A stretch of DNA of 39,456 bases from an uncultured Colwellia sp. (GTDB lineage: Bacteria; Pseudomonadota; Gammaproteobacteria; Enterobacterales; Alteromonadaceae). Of this stretch, positions 1-8,748 are shown piece after piece; the first letter of the stretch is position 1, and the number at the start of each line of letters is the position of its first letter. The stretch is from assembly GCA_913062815.1 (NCBI GenBank), contig CAJXWZ010000044.1:1-39456 (forward strand). Reading direction: 5' to 3'. The notes beneath the pieces were generated by a model. The model had not been told where the DNA came from and did no database searches. It saw only the letters and a program-made list of their open reading frames with translations. The translations under genes and the position numbers were made by a program.

Positions 1-590
1 CCAAGTGCACAAAAAAGACCAGAAGCAAAAGCTACTGGCCTTCCAATAAAACCGTCAACGTATCTTAGGACGGGACAGACCTTCCACCTTTTGTCCACTT
101 ATTATTTTTTATACAGTAGTGTTAAATCGCTAATTCTACCGCTTGCATATGCACCCATTATATATGAGCTTTCATGTGTTTTTAGTAGTGTTTTTTCAGA
201 GTGTATAAACCTTTTAGGTTGTAACCCTTGCCCGGTAGTGAAATGGAACATGCTAAATTTATAATATGGGAACAATCCTAATCCTTTTAATGTGTATTTC
301 TCTAACAAAAAAGCTAAGAGATCGAAAATAAGCAAGAGTAATTGAAAGGGTACTTATTATTTCATAAGTCTGTGCGGTTACACTATGAATTTGAGTATTT
401 CTATATAACAACGAGCTATGAAAAGCTTTATAGCTTTTAAAAATAAACTAACAATATTCATTTTGAGTAATACAATTCAACAAATCCCTTTTTTTTAAAT
501 TAAAAATAGTTTATTGTGTATATTAAATATAAAGAACACTTGTTGTTTTGGCACTTAATATCTGAAATAGCATTATTTGAAGAGGGGTTT
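1..590. other. Left-edge stretch without a convincing gene
   Basis: No gene could be supported here. A 77-residue open frame on the - strand (102-335) exists, but it can only start with TTG, has no clear ribosome-binding site and resembles no family I recognise. A terminator-like hairpin for - strand transcription lies just beyond its stop, which slightly raises the chance that it is the tail of a small or decayed gene. The rest is AT-rich and presumably carries the promoter of the sulfatase gene starting at 591. Confidence 0.4.
11..42 (-). terminator. Terminator-like hairpin for - strand transcription
   Basis: On the - strand, GGCCAGTAGC and GCTTCTGGTC are separated by a TTTT loop and followed by six T. 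The stem has one G-U pair and one mismatch. It would end transcripts coming leftwards through 102-335. Confidence 0.5.
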
Positions 591-2234
591 ATGAAAACAA
601 ATATATTGAAAAGGTTGGGCTGTAGTATCTCAGTACTATTAACTTTGTCTGCATGTGGAGGAGTAGATAAGGCTGTTATTGAAGCTCCAGAACAAAACAA
701 AAAACTTAACATTCTTTACATCATGTCTGACGATCACACTCGTCAAGCTATTGGAGCATATGGTGGTTTGCTTGCACCACTTGATCCAACGCCAACTATT
801 GATGCTTTGGCAAGCGAAGGAACGCGCTTTGATAATGTTTTTGTTACTAACTCTATTTGTACACCAAGTCGTGCCAGCATTATTACCGGACAATACAGTC
901 AGACCAACGGAGCGTTAGACTTAGATGGGAAAATTGGTGAAGAAAAACAATATCTTCCAAAGTTAATGTCTGAGGCAGGTTATGAAACGGCAATGATTGG
1001 CAAGTGGCACTTGAAAAAAGAGCCGAAAGCGTTTGATTATTATAAGGTTTTACCTAATCAAGGTAAGTATTTCGATCCAGTATTTCGTGACATGAAAGCC
1101 AAAGGTAAGTGGCCGAATAATAAAGTAAAAGTAAAAGGTCATTCATCAGATGTGATCACTGATTTATCGATTAACTGGTTATCCAAACGTGACAAAACCA
1201 AACCTTTCTTTTTAATGCACCACTACAAAGCGCCGCATGATATGTTTGAAAATGCGCCTCGATATGATGATTACTTAGCAAATGTAGAAATTCCTGAACC
1301 AGCTAGTTTATATAACCAGCCTAACTGGGGCTCAGTCGCAACTAAAGGAAATAATGATTCACTAGTAAATGAAATAGGTACGTCAATATCTAAGCGTAAT
1401 CCAAGAAGAAATATGGGTATTCACATGGACGTAGACCCGACTCTTGCTGATAACGAATATACACATGAGTCTTACCAACGTTATTTAAAAAAGTACTTAC
1501 GTACGGTAAAAGGAGTTGATGACAATCTGGCTCGTTTATTTGAGCATTTGAAAGCGACAGGGGAATGGGATAATACTGTTATTATTTATACCGGAGACCA
1601 AGGTATGATGCTAGGTGAGCATGACATGATAGACAAGCGTTGGATGTATGAGCCATCATTACGCATGCCATTTATTGTTCGTCACCCAGCGAAAGAAAAT
1701 GCCCCCAAAACTAACGACGATATTATTAATAATACTGACTTTGCTCCTATGATGCTCGATATTGCCGGTGTTGAGACACCTGATTATATGCATGGTCAGA
1801 GTTTTGCTGATGTGTTTGATAACAAATCATTAGAGAGCTGGCGAGAAGCGACTTACTACCGTTATTGGATGCACAGGGCACATCACGATGTTCCTTCACA
1901 CTTTGGTGTTCGCAGCAAAGATCATAAACTAATCTTCTTTTATGGTAAGCACTACGATAATACACCTGCACAAAGTGATGTGAACTATGCTGGGCACAAT
2001 TGGAGCAGAAAGGACGGTGTTGTACCGTCAAAAACACCTACACCTGTTGCTTGGGAGTTTTATGATCTGAAAAATGATCCTGAAGAAGTGAATAATAGAT
2101 ATGATGATCCTCAATACAAAGAGGTAATAGCTAAACTTAAAGTGGAAATGTTGCAACAACGTAAAGCCTATGGTGAAACTGACGCTAATTATCCACATAT
2201 TCAAGAGGTAATTGATCAACATTGGAATGATTAA
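591..2234 (+). CDS. Lipoprotein sulfatase, S1 family (S1_11-like)
   Basis: A formylglycine-dependent sulfatase predicted to remove sulfate esters from galactan oligosaccharides in the periplasm or at the outer membrane. The start at 591 is chosen because AGAGGGG lies 4 nt upstream and gives a clean lipoprotein signal (lipobox L-S-A-C, Cys22); the frame stays open further upstream without support. Visible motifs are the metal-binding Asp pair in IMSDDHT (residues 45-50), the formylglycine motif C-T-P-S-R at Cys90, GKWHLK, and TGDQG followed by GEHDMIDKRWMYEPSLR. The last block is typical of the S1_11 group (6-O-sulfatases on hexosamine or, in porphyran loci, L-galactose). About 547 residues, normal for the family. 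A strong terminator follows. Substrate assignment is inference from motifs and neighbours; the sulfatase call itself is firm. No maturase gene lies in the window. Confidence 0.9.
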   Translation: MKTNILKRLGCSISVLLTLSACGGVDKAVIEAPEQNKKLNILYIMSDDHTRQAIGAYGGLLAPLDPTPTIDALASEGTRFDNVFVTNSICTPSRASIITGQYSQTNGALDLDGKIGEEKQYLPKLMSEAGYETAMIGKWHLKKEPKAFDYYKVLPNQGKYFDPVFRDMKAKGKWPNNKVKVKGHSSDVITDLSINWLSKRDKTKPFFLMHHYKAPHDMFENAPRYDDYLANVEIPEPASLYNQPNWGSVATKGNNDSLVNEIGTSISKRNPRRNMGIHMDVDPTLADNEYTHESYQRYLKKYLRTVKGVDDNLARLFEHLKATGEWDNTVIIYTGDQGMMLGEHDMIDKRWMYEPSLRMPFIVRHPAKENAPKTNDDIINNTDFAPMMLDIAGVETPDYMHGQSFADVFDNKSLESWREATYYRYWMHRAHHDVPSHFGVRSKDHKLIFFYGKHYDNTPAQSDVNYAGHNWSRKDGVVPSKTPTPVAWEFYDLKNDPEEVNNRYDDPQYKEVIAKLKVEMLQQRKAYGETDANYPHIQEVIDQHWND

Positions 2235-2263
2235 TTACTAAGTTTCACATTAAATATTTTATT

Positions 2264-2298
2264 ATTGCCAGTCAATTTATTTGACTGGCAATTTTTTT
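2264..2298 (+). terminator. Rho-independent terminator after the first sulfatase gene
   Basis: A perfect 11-bp stem (TTGCCAGTCAA / TTGACTGGCAA) with a five-base loop is followed by seven T. It lies 30 nt after the sulfatase stop, so this gene is probably a single unit. Confidence 0.9.
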
Positions 2299-2330
2299 GT
2301 TATGAGAACATTCTTGAAGAGTTGACTTGA

Positions 2331-2795
2331 ATGAACATGAAACTAAATGGCGCTAATTTACCCTCTGCTGAAAAGTTGAAACTACAGCCTGATAAGCCAA
2401 TTGTATTCACATATTTAATCCCTGCACCAGTAAATTAAATCAGAGTTAGCAAAAAAACTAGAGCAGATTTAATTATAGCGATAGGTCGTTCTGACGAATC
2501 TATACAAGAGAATAATGTCCTATGTTTTCCATTTATATTTCTTGGGCTCTGGATGTTAGAGCCGAGTGATTAAGGTTGAGATGAAACATGCCGCAGTTCA
2601 TGCGATTCAAGACTTGGCCAAACAACCTCAAACATAAGAGGTATTGCAAGTTATTTCATAAGATAAATTGGTATTTGGTAATAATTATATTATACCTAAA
2701 CTTATGGATGCTCATTTAAATGCAGTTGTTAAATGCAGTTGATAAAAGCGGTTATAGACTCAGGAGTTACGAGTGTAAGTTTACCGGAAAAATTC
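2331..2795 (+). pseudogene. Decayed malic enzyme fragment
   Basis: Translated fragments in shifting frames match the NAD-binding half of MaeB-type or NAD-dependent malic enzymes in order. The first, from 2331, reads GANLPSAEKLK...DKPIVF and stops at 2438. The next, from 2463, reads ADLIIAIGRSDES then NNVLCFPFIF. After a frame change comes ALDVRA, then EMKHAAVHAIQDLA, then after in-frame stops LVFGNNYIIPK, and finally VIDSGVTSV. In intact enzymes the corresponding blocks are PIVFALANP, GRSDxPNQVNNVLCFPFIFRGALDV, EMKxAAVHAIA, FGxxYIIPKPFD and SGVA. Several frameshifts and stops plus the missing N-terminal half mean it cannot be functional. It has no link to the glycan genes and marks an old insertion or deletion event. 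Confidence 0.8.
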
Positions 2796-2932
2796 TAAAT
2801 GATGAGATTATGGCAGACAATTAATTATAATTATTAGAACAATTTTAATACAAATAATACATTGAATCGTTAGAAATTCTTATTTTATAACTATTTAGGA
2901 TTTAGGTGTTTATTTTTAATAAAAAGCATTTA

Positions 2933-2948
2933 CAATGTCTTTACATTG
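2933..2948. promoter_or_regulatory. Candidate operator upstream of TonB-dependent receptor 1
   Basis: CAATGT and ACATTG form an inverted repeat with a 4-bp spacer, about 80 bp before the receptor start. It could be an operator for the GntR/FCD regulator encoded nearby, but no second copy of this exact motif was seen. Confidence 0.3.
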
Positions 2949-3027
2949 GAGTAGTCTTTATTTCGTGAACATTATAAATATAAGACACTTTTGAGTTATT
3001 GCCAACTCAAAATAATGGGGAGATTTA

Positions 3028-5943
3028 ATGAAAACGTTTCAAAAAAATAGAATCAATCTAGCATGTAACACTGCATTTGTTGCTATGTTTGGCTTAAGCA
3101 CAACATTCACTGCCGTAGCTGCTGAAGATAATAAATCTAAAACAGATGACGTAGAAGTAATTGAGGTTACAGGTGTTCGTGCTAGTTTAACTTCAGCATT
3201 AAATGCTAAACGAGATAGTGACTCAATATCTGATTCAATTGTTGCAGAAGAAATTGGCAAATCATCGGATGAAAGTATTGCGGAAGCGTTATCACGTGTT
3301 GCAGGTGTATCATTAGACAGAGGATCTGACAATCAAACTGTTACCGTTCGTGGTGTAAGTGCCGCTTTAAATGATGTGAAAATGAACGGTATTTCTATGA
3401 CAAGTAATACCAATGATCAAGCGGTTGACTTAAGTTTATATTCAGCTGACATTTTAAGTCGCATAGATGTCATTAAATCGCCAAGTGCTAATCAAGAGGA
3501 AGGGTCTCTGGGGGCGTCAATAAATTTACAAACCCGTGCGCCGCTTTCTACCAAAAAGAATACTCAGGTATTAACCGTAGAAGCTCGTTATAATGATTTA
3601 AGTGAAGAAAAGACGCCTCGTTTTGCTTTTAATTTCGTACAAAATTTAAATGAAACTATGGGATTTTCAGGTTCGTTATTTTATGACAAGCAAGATATCA
3701 GAAAAGACGAATACCAAATTTTCAGTAACCGTCTAGAAAAATATCAAACTAAAGACGACCCGAAAAATAAAAAAGACCAAACTGTTTATGATCTTGATGG
3801 GAACATTATAGAGGGTCCTATCAGTGCCGTTATGCCGTGGTTCTCTGTAAATCGCGTGAATTTAGATGAAAAAACTAAATTTGGTGGTACGGGAACATTT
3901 CAATATCGCCCAAGTGATGATACCGACATCCGCTTTGATGCATCGTTTTCTCGCAATGAAATTGATCACATACATTCAACAGCAAGGTTACATAACTTTA
4001 AAAATTTAAATAATGTTGTGACTATTGACCAAAGTGGCGAGTCAAACAATGTTGTTTCAGCTTATTCACAAAAAGCTGGTGGTCTAAATCAATCAGGGAA
4101 TTGGCTGAATACAACCGACTCATTAGTGTTAGGCGCACAATTTCAGCATACGCCAGATGACTATTGGACATACTCAGGTCATGTTGGATATGCCTTAACT
4201 GATCAAGAGTTTAGTGATGGTTTCAGAACCGCTTGGGTTCATACCGGAGTCGGCAATGCAACAGATCAATCGTCATGGTGTGGCTTCGATATTGAAGATG
4301 GTCCACAAGGTGATAAGTTGATGGTTAATTCTTATTGTGACCAGTTCGACCCAACAGACCCATCGAAAATGAAACTATCCGCGGTTAGATCCGATAGACG
4401 AGAAGTAAATGATGAGAAGTTCAGTGCTTATTTTGATGTTGAAAGAGCAATTGATAATTCATTTATAACCTCTGTAGAGTTTGGTGTTAAATATACAGAT
4501 AGAAGTAAAAGTGTTTATGGTGAGGAGGTTTTCCTTAATAAAGGAAGTTTTGAAAATACAGCTCCTGTGTTTGCCTCTGATGTTAGTTCGTCAAGTATTA
4601 CAGGAGGCGAATTTTTAGATGGTATTGCACCTGGTAGTATGTTGACCGATTGGTTGATGCCAAATAGTGCTGAAGGGGTTGCTTTAGCATTTCCAAGTGG
4701 AATAGGTGATGGAACTATTAACCCATTTACACCTAATCCATTAAAAGCATGGGAAGTAGATGAAGTTACCTACGGTGCTTATGTGCAAGCAAACTTTGAA
4801 TTCCTAGATGGTGAAATTTCAGGAAACTTTGGTGTTCGTTATGCGGGTACTGATATTGATACTAATGGAACATCAGGAATAAAATTTGATCAAAATATGC
4901 CATTTTTAGTTGATGGTAATGTATTTGTACAAGATCCTGTGGAAGCAGAACATGACTATGCTGAGTTTTTACCAAGTGCAACGGTCAATTGGTTAGTAAC
5001 CGATAATGTTGTACTTAGAGCATCAGCGGCTAGGGTATTAGCGCGTCCAAACATTAATAGCCTTCGCCCAGGTTATGATGTCAAAGCTCAGAATTTAAAT
5101 GAAACGCCGACAGCAAATGGTGGTAATACCTACCTAGACCCATTCTTAGCGGATCAATTTGATCTTTCAGCTGAGTGGTATTTTGAGGAAGGAGGGCTAT
5201 TATCTGCAGCATTATTCTATAAAGACTTTGTTAGTTATACTTATAATACAACTGAGCTAAGAGAACTTGAAAACCCATTGACCAATCAATGCATTGTCGA
5301 CAGGGTAGACTACCCAGAAGGAGACCCTTTGCGTTTAACAGCAACTTCACCTTGTGCTGAGATTGGCTATAGTACAACAGTAAATGGTGGTAGTGCTGAT
5401 ATTAAAGGTGCAGAGTTTGCTTATCAGCAAAACTATACTTTCTTACCTGGCTTATTTAGCCATTTAGGTTCATCAATTAACTACACTTTTGCCGATAGTG
5501 AATCAATTGTAAATCCGGATGATCCGACAGATGTATTTAATGGCTTACCATTTTTAAATACTTCTAAGCATTCAACCAATGCTACTTTATTCTGGGAAGA
5601 CGATAAAACTAGTGTACGTTTAGTCTATTCATACCGTGGAAAAGCATTAAGTCAAACAACTCACTTTAACTCAAGTTTAGTGCGTGATGCTCGTGAAACA
5701 CTTGATTTGGCGATCAATTATGCAATTACTGATAAGTTGAAAGTAACGTTTTCTGCAAATAACTTAACTGATAGTTATGATACTTTTTATAATGTTATTA
5801 CTAACCCTGCAGGGTCTAAAGTTATTGAAGGTGATATCGTTAAAGAAACGTCAACAGACTTAGAAAACACACCTGAAAATCGTGTTCAAGCGTTATATAA
5901 CTCAGGTAGAAATTACCGTTTATCAATGCGATATACATTCTAA
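3028..5943 (+). CDS. TonB-dependent receptor 1
   Basis: An outer-membrane active transporter, predicted to import galactan oligosaccharides using TonB/ExbBD energy. 971 residues. A signal peptide ends near residue 32 (AVAA|ED). The TonB-box-like segment VEVIEVTGVR is followed by the plug domain (about 50-175) with typical blocks EEIGKSSDESIAEALSRVAGVSLDRG, TVRGVS and IDVIKSPSANQEEGSLGASINLQTR, then the 22-strand barrel ending in the terminal aromatic residue (RMRYTF-type end) used for outer-membrane assembly. It belongs to the large proteobacterial carbohydrate-locus receptors (TIGR01782-like). GGGGAG lies 6 nt before ATG. No SusD-like partner is present, as is usual in Gammaproteobacteria. 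A terminator follows directly. The transported substrate is inferred from the neighbours only. Confidence 0.93.
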   Translation: MKTFQKNRINLACNTAFVAMFGLSTTFTAVAAEDNKSKTDDVEVIEVTGVRASLTSALNAKRDSDSISDSIVAEEIGKSSDESIAEALSRVAGVSLDRGSDNQTVTVRGVSAALNDVKMNGISMTSNTNDQAVDLSLYSADILSRIDVIKSPSANQEEGSLGASINLQTRAPLSTKKNTQVLTVEARYNDLSEEKTPRFAFNFVQNLNETMGFSGSLFYDKQDIRKDEYQIFSNRLEKYQTKDDPKNKKDQTVYDLDGNIIEGPISAVMPWFSVNRVNLDEKTKFGGTGTFQYRPSDDTDIRFDASFSRNEIDHIHSTARLHNFKNLNNVVTIDQSGESNNVVSAYSQKAGGLNQSGNWLNTTDSLVLGAQFQHTPDDYWTYSGHVGYALTDQEFSDGFRTAWVHTGVGNATDQSSWCGFDIEDGPQGDKLMVNSYCDQFDPTDPSKMKLSAVRSDRREVNDEKFSAYFDVERAIDNSFITSVEFGVKYTDRSKSVYGEEVFLNKGSFENTAPVFASDVSSSSITGGEFLDGIAPGSMLTDWLMPNSAEGVALAFPSGIGDGTINPFTPNPLKAWEVDEVTYGAYVQANFEFLDGEISGNFGVRYAGTDIDTNGTSGIKFDQNMPFLVDGNVFVQDPVEAEHDYAEFLPSATVNWLVTDNVVLRASAARVLARPNINSLRPGYDVKAQNLNETPTANGGNTYLDPFLADQFDLSAEWYFEEGGLLSAALFYKDFVSYTYNTTELRELENPLTNQCIVDRVDYPEGDPLRLTATSPCAEIGYSTTVNGGSADIKGAEFAYQQNYTFLPGLFSHLGSSINYTFADSESIVNPDDPTDVFNGLPFLNTSKHSTNATLFWEDDKTSVRLVYSYRGKALSQTTHFNSSLVRDARETLDLAINYAITDKLKVTFSANNLTDSYDTFYNVITNPAGSKVIEGDIVKETSTDLENTPENRVQALYNSGRNYRLSMRYTF

Positions 5944-5960
5944 AGTAAGCCTGAATAAAC

Positions 5961-5989
5961 AAAGGAAGCTTAACCGCTTCTTTTTTTTT
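5961..5989 (+). terminator. Rho-independent terminator after receptor 1
   Basis: GGAAGC and GCTTCT pair around a TTAACC loop (one G-U pair), extended by A-T pairs and followed by nine T. It starts 18 nt after the receptor stop. Confidence 0.8.
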
Positions 5990-6337
5990 GCGTTAATTTA
6001 TCCATGGTGAATGTATGCTTAAAGTATTAATAAGAAAAAACGTTAGCCGCAATTGTTTCACTAACAGTTAATAACTTTTCTTTTGCTGATAACCTTTAGC
6101 CAAACATCATTTTCTCTTTACGGATGGTTAAGCTTCTTGAGACGTTGCTCATAAAAAACCTAAGTTTTTAACGTAAGAAATACTATTAGTAATGTAAAAG
6201 CGTAGATAAAGTATTGATATAAACTCATGTAATGTTTGTTTTTTGTTTAATACTTATAATGATCACATCAAAGTGCGTATTACAAAATACACAATTGTTT
6301 ATATTTGATAGTGTAAAGTTATGTAATTGTATAAGTA

Positions 6338-6381
6338 CCTTAACGCAGTGTATGTTATAAATAATATACATTGTGTTAAGG
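6338..6381 (+). promoter_or_regulatory. Long leader hairpin overlapping the ribosome-binding site
   Basis: Two 20-nt arms (6338-6357 and 6362-6381) pair completely around a TAAA loop: 17 Watson-Crick and 3 G-U pairs, with every G in the 5' arm. The Shine-Dalgarno-like AAGGTGG (6378-6384) begins inside the 3' arm, and six T follow at 6385-6390. It could therefore hide the ribosome-binding site, act as an intrinsic terminator/attenuator, or both. The pairing is seen directly; the regulatory role is inference. Confidence 0.65.
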
Positions 6382-6394
6382 TGGTTTTTTGAAA

Positions 6395-8647
6395 ATGAAT
6401 TTTCAGGTTGTAAGAAAAATAACACTCGTTGCTATAGTAGCCTTTTATTCGGGCGTGGGTTTGGCAACGAATAGTGATATATATGTTTCTCCTATTGGAG
6501 TAGATGATAAATCAAGATCAGGGGAAAAGGCGCAGCCATATAAAACGGTAGCTTTTGCTTTGAAAAAGGCGGTAAAAGGCTCTCGAATAATTTTACGCGC
6601 TGGTCGTTATCAAGAAGAAGTAACCACTGATAACATCAAAGGAACTAAAGATGAACCGATAGTTATTACCGCATATCCGAATGAGAAAGTGCTGTTTGAT
6701 GGAACTGATGTTCTTCACCTAAATTGGCAGCCTTATCAAAACGGTATTTATCGGGGCAAAGTTGCACAAGATGTTTGGCAATTATTTATTAACAACGAGC
6801 AAATGATGCCGGCTCGTTGGCCAAATGCGCGATTTGATACGGGCAGTATTTATAGCCAGCAAGGTTGGTCTAAAGCATTAATAAAGCCCAGTTCTAATGG
6901 ATATTTAGTTGATGATCCATCAAAGCATGATTTAGCTGCAAGTGGCTTAAATATTGAAGGTAGTTTGGTTATCGCAAATACAGGAAGCTATACCACATGG
7001 ACACGTAAAGTAACTGAGCATGAAGTAGGTAGAGCAGACTTTAAACACGATAAAACACCAAGTATTAAAAATAAGCACTTTAACTATTACCTTGAAGGTA
7101 AACTAGAATTTCTTGATGAAGAAACTGAGTGGTTTTATCAAAAAGATCAACAGTTTGTTTATTTTAAACCTAAGCAAAAATTGCTTAAAAATACCCAAGT
7201 AAAAGGAAAGGTCAGAGCTTACTCTTTTGATGTAAGAAAATGGCAACATGTTGTTATCAAAAATATAGACTTTTTTGCCGCGCCTATCCAGTGTGAAAAT
7301 TGCGACTATGTGACTTTAGAAAATGTGAACTTTGATTTTGCTGGTGTTTCTCGAAGAATGTTAGGAGAAGCTGGAACACCTGCAAACATGGTGCGCTTGT
7401 CATCTGGCAAGAAGGGCAAAGGCCACTTCATTGTTCGTAACTGTCGAATTAGCGATACTGACTCTCAGGCTATCGTTGTACATGGAAATTATTCTCTTGT
7501 CGAAAATTGCCATTTTGAAAACACAGATTATGCAGTAACAGAAGCGCATCGACCTGGTAGTGATATCGCGCTTAGCGGTATAGGTGTTCAATATCGCTTT
7601 AACACCAATATCAATTCAGGGAACTCGGCAACGTTAGCTTTATCTGGACCTAAAAGAATTGAAGGGAAAAGAGCGTATAGCACCTTAACTGCTGAATTTA
7701 ATGATATGTCAAAAACCGGCTTCGCACAGACAGATGGCAGTATTATACAAGGTCATATTCCTATGCAAAATGGTGTCAATATTCGTTATAACTGGTTTCA
7801 TGATACCTCTAAATTTGCCATGCGCTTTGATGCTCCAATACCTGCAGTTCGTTGGGGGAAGCATGGTTTAGTTCACCATAATGTTTTATGGAATACAGGT
7901 GGTATGATGATTAAAGGTACAGATCATCGGGTTTATAATAACCTCGCAATAAATAATGAATACACCGATATAATAGTTTTAAAAGATAAGGTAACTAAAA
8001 AGCAACTTAAAAAGAAGAAGATTAAACCGGGAACTAAAATTGGCGGAGGTAATGTCAGAACTCAAACGGCTAATAATGTTGCAGGCTCAATATCAGGGCA
8101 TCGTAAAAAACCTAAACCTGTTCCAGGGAGTTTTGGTAAAAATATAAATTTATCTGAGGAAGGTCTTGATGCCCAGAAATTACTAGTTGACCTAGAAAAT
8201 AGAGATTTTCGGCCAGTAAATATGCAGTTGGTAAATAAGGCGCAAGTGATAGAAGATAAAGATATCAGCTTGATATACTCGACTGAGCAACCTTATTCAG
8301 GTGTTTATCCTGCGCAAGTAGAACATTATTGGATACCAGGTAAAAGGTTAATACAGGCGTCCCACCCAATTCCTGCCGACATGTCTATCGCTAAAAAAAC
8401 TAATGTTGATTTAATATGGCGAGAGGCTTATCGAGCGACCAGGCATCGTGTATATGTTTCCCACCAAAAAAAACAGCTAGCAGATAAAGTGCCGCAAGCT
8501 AAGTGGTTAGTTGCAGAGAAAGCACAATCAAATATTTATCGATTAAATCGAGAATTGAACCAAATATATTATTGGCGAGTTGATGCTTTTGTCGACAATC
8601 AATGGGTCAAAGGTAGTGTTTGGCAAATAATGCCCTCTAACAGCTGA
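6395..8647 (+). CDS. Secreted right-handed beta-helix protein, possible polysaccharide-active enzyme
   Basis: A 750-residue exported protein. The signal peptide covers about residues 1-25. Next comes the typical opening of parallel beta-helix carbohydrate enzymes (DIYVSPIGVDD...GEKAQPYKTVAFALKKAVKGSRIILRAGRYQE), a beta-sandwich-like insert, and helix coils with recurring short blocks such as VTLENVNF, FIVRNCRIS, YSLVENCHFEN and HGLVHHNVLWNTGG. The last roughly 100 residues look like a fibronectin-type III-like domain ending in YYWRVDAF. This architecture occurs in polysaccharide lyases (PL6-like) and beta-helix glycosidases (such as GH141), and I cannot decide between them. ATG at 6395 is preferred; TTG at 6389 is possible and would be closer to AAGGTGG. 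The ribosome-binding site sits in a strong hairpin, suggesting translational or attenuation control. It stands alone between two terminator-like structures. Confidence 0.75.
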   Translation: MNFQVVRKITLVAIVAFYSGVGLATNSDIYVSPIGVDDKSRSGEKAQPYKTVAFALKKAVKGSRIILRAGRYQEEVTTDNIKGTKDEPIVITAYPNEKVLFDGTDVLHLNWQPYQNGIYRGKVAQDVWQLFINNEQMMPARWPNARFDTGSIYSQQGWSKALIKPSSNGYLVDDPSKHDLAASGLNIEGSLVIANTGSYTTWTRKVTEHEVGRADFKHDKTPSIKNKHFNYYLEGKLEFLDEETEWFYQKDQQFVYFKPKQKLLKNTQVKGKVRAYSFDVRKWQHVVIKNIDFFAAPIQCENCDYVTLENVNFDFAGVSRRMLGEAGTPANMVRLSSGKKGKGHFIVRNCRISDTDSQAIVVHGNYSLVENCHFENTDYAVTEAHRPGSDIALSGIGVQYRFNTNINSGNSATLALSGPKRIEGKRAYSTLTAEFNDMSKTGFAQTDGSIIQGHIPMQNGVNIRYNWFHDTSKFAMRFDAPIPAVRWGKHGLVHHNVLWNTGGMMIKGTDHRVYNNLAINNEYTDIIVLKDKVTKKQLKKKKIKPGTKIGGGNVRTQTANNVAGSISGHRKKPKPVPGSFGKNINLSEEGLDAQKLLVDLENRDFRPVNMQLVNKAQVIEDKDISLIYSTEQPYSGVYPAQVEHYWIPGKRLIQASHPIPADMSIAKKTNVDLIWREAYRATRHRVYVSHQKKQLADKVPQAKWLVAEKAQSNIYRLNRELNQIYYWRVDAFVDNQWVKGSVWQIMPSNS

Positions 8648-8748
8648 TTAAATGTTTATTTGTTAATAAAAACAGGTATTATATGAAACTAATGAAATAA
8701 CAATTCCCTTTATTAATAAACGGCACTTTTCTTCACAAGGATACATCA

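Larger units (their letters stand above)
2235..3027. other. Long intergenic region before TonB-dependent receptor 1
   Basis: It holds the sulfatase terminator (2264-2298), the malic enzyme relic (2331-2795) and about 230 bp of AT-rich leader before the receptor gene. I see no intact gene. Confidence 0.7.
5944..6394. other. Intergenic region with leader of the beta-helix gene
   Basis: No gene is supported. It contains the receptor terminator, AT-rich sequence, a possible promoter (TTGATA at 6305-6310 and TATAAG at 6330-6335, spacing 19, slightly long) and the leader hairpin described separately. Confidence 0.6.

Noticed and set aside
102..335. 77-residue open frame on the - strand
   Set aside because: TTG start only, no clear ribosome-binding site and no recognisable family; the downstream hairpin alone is not enough to call a gene.
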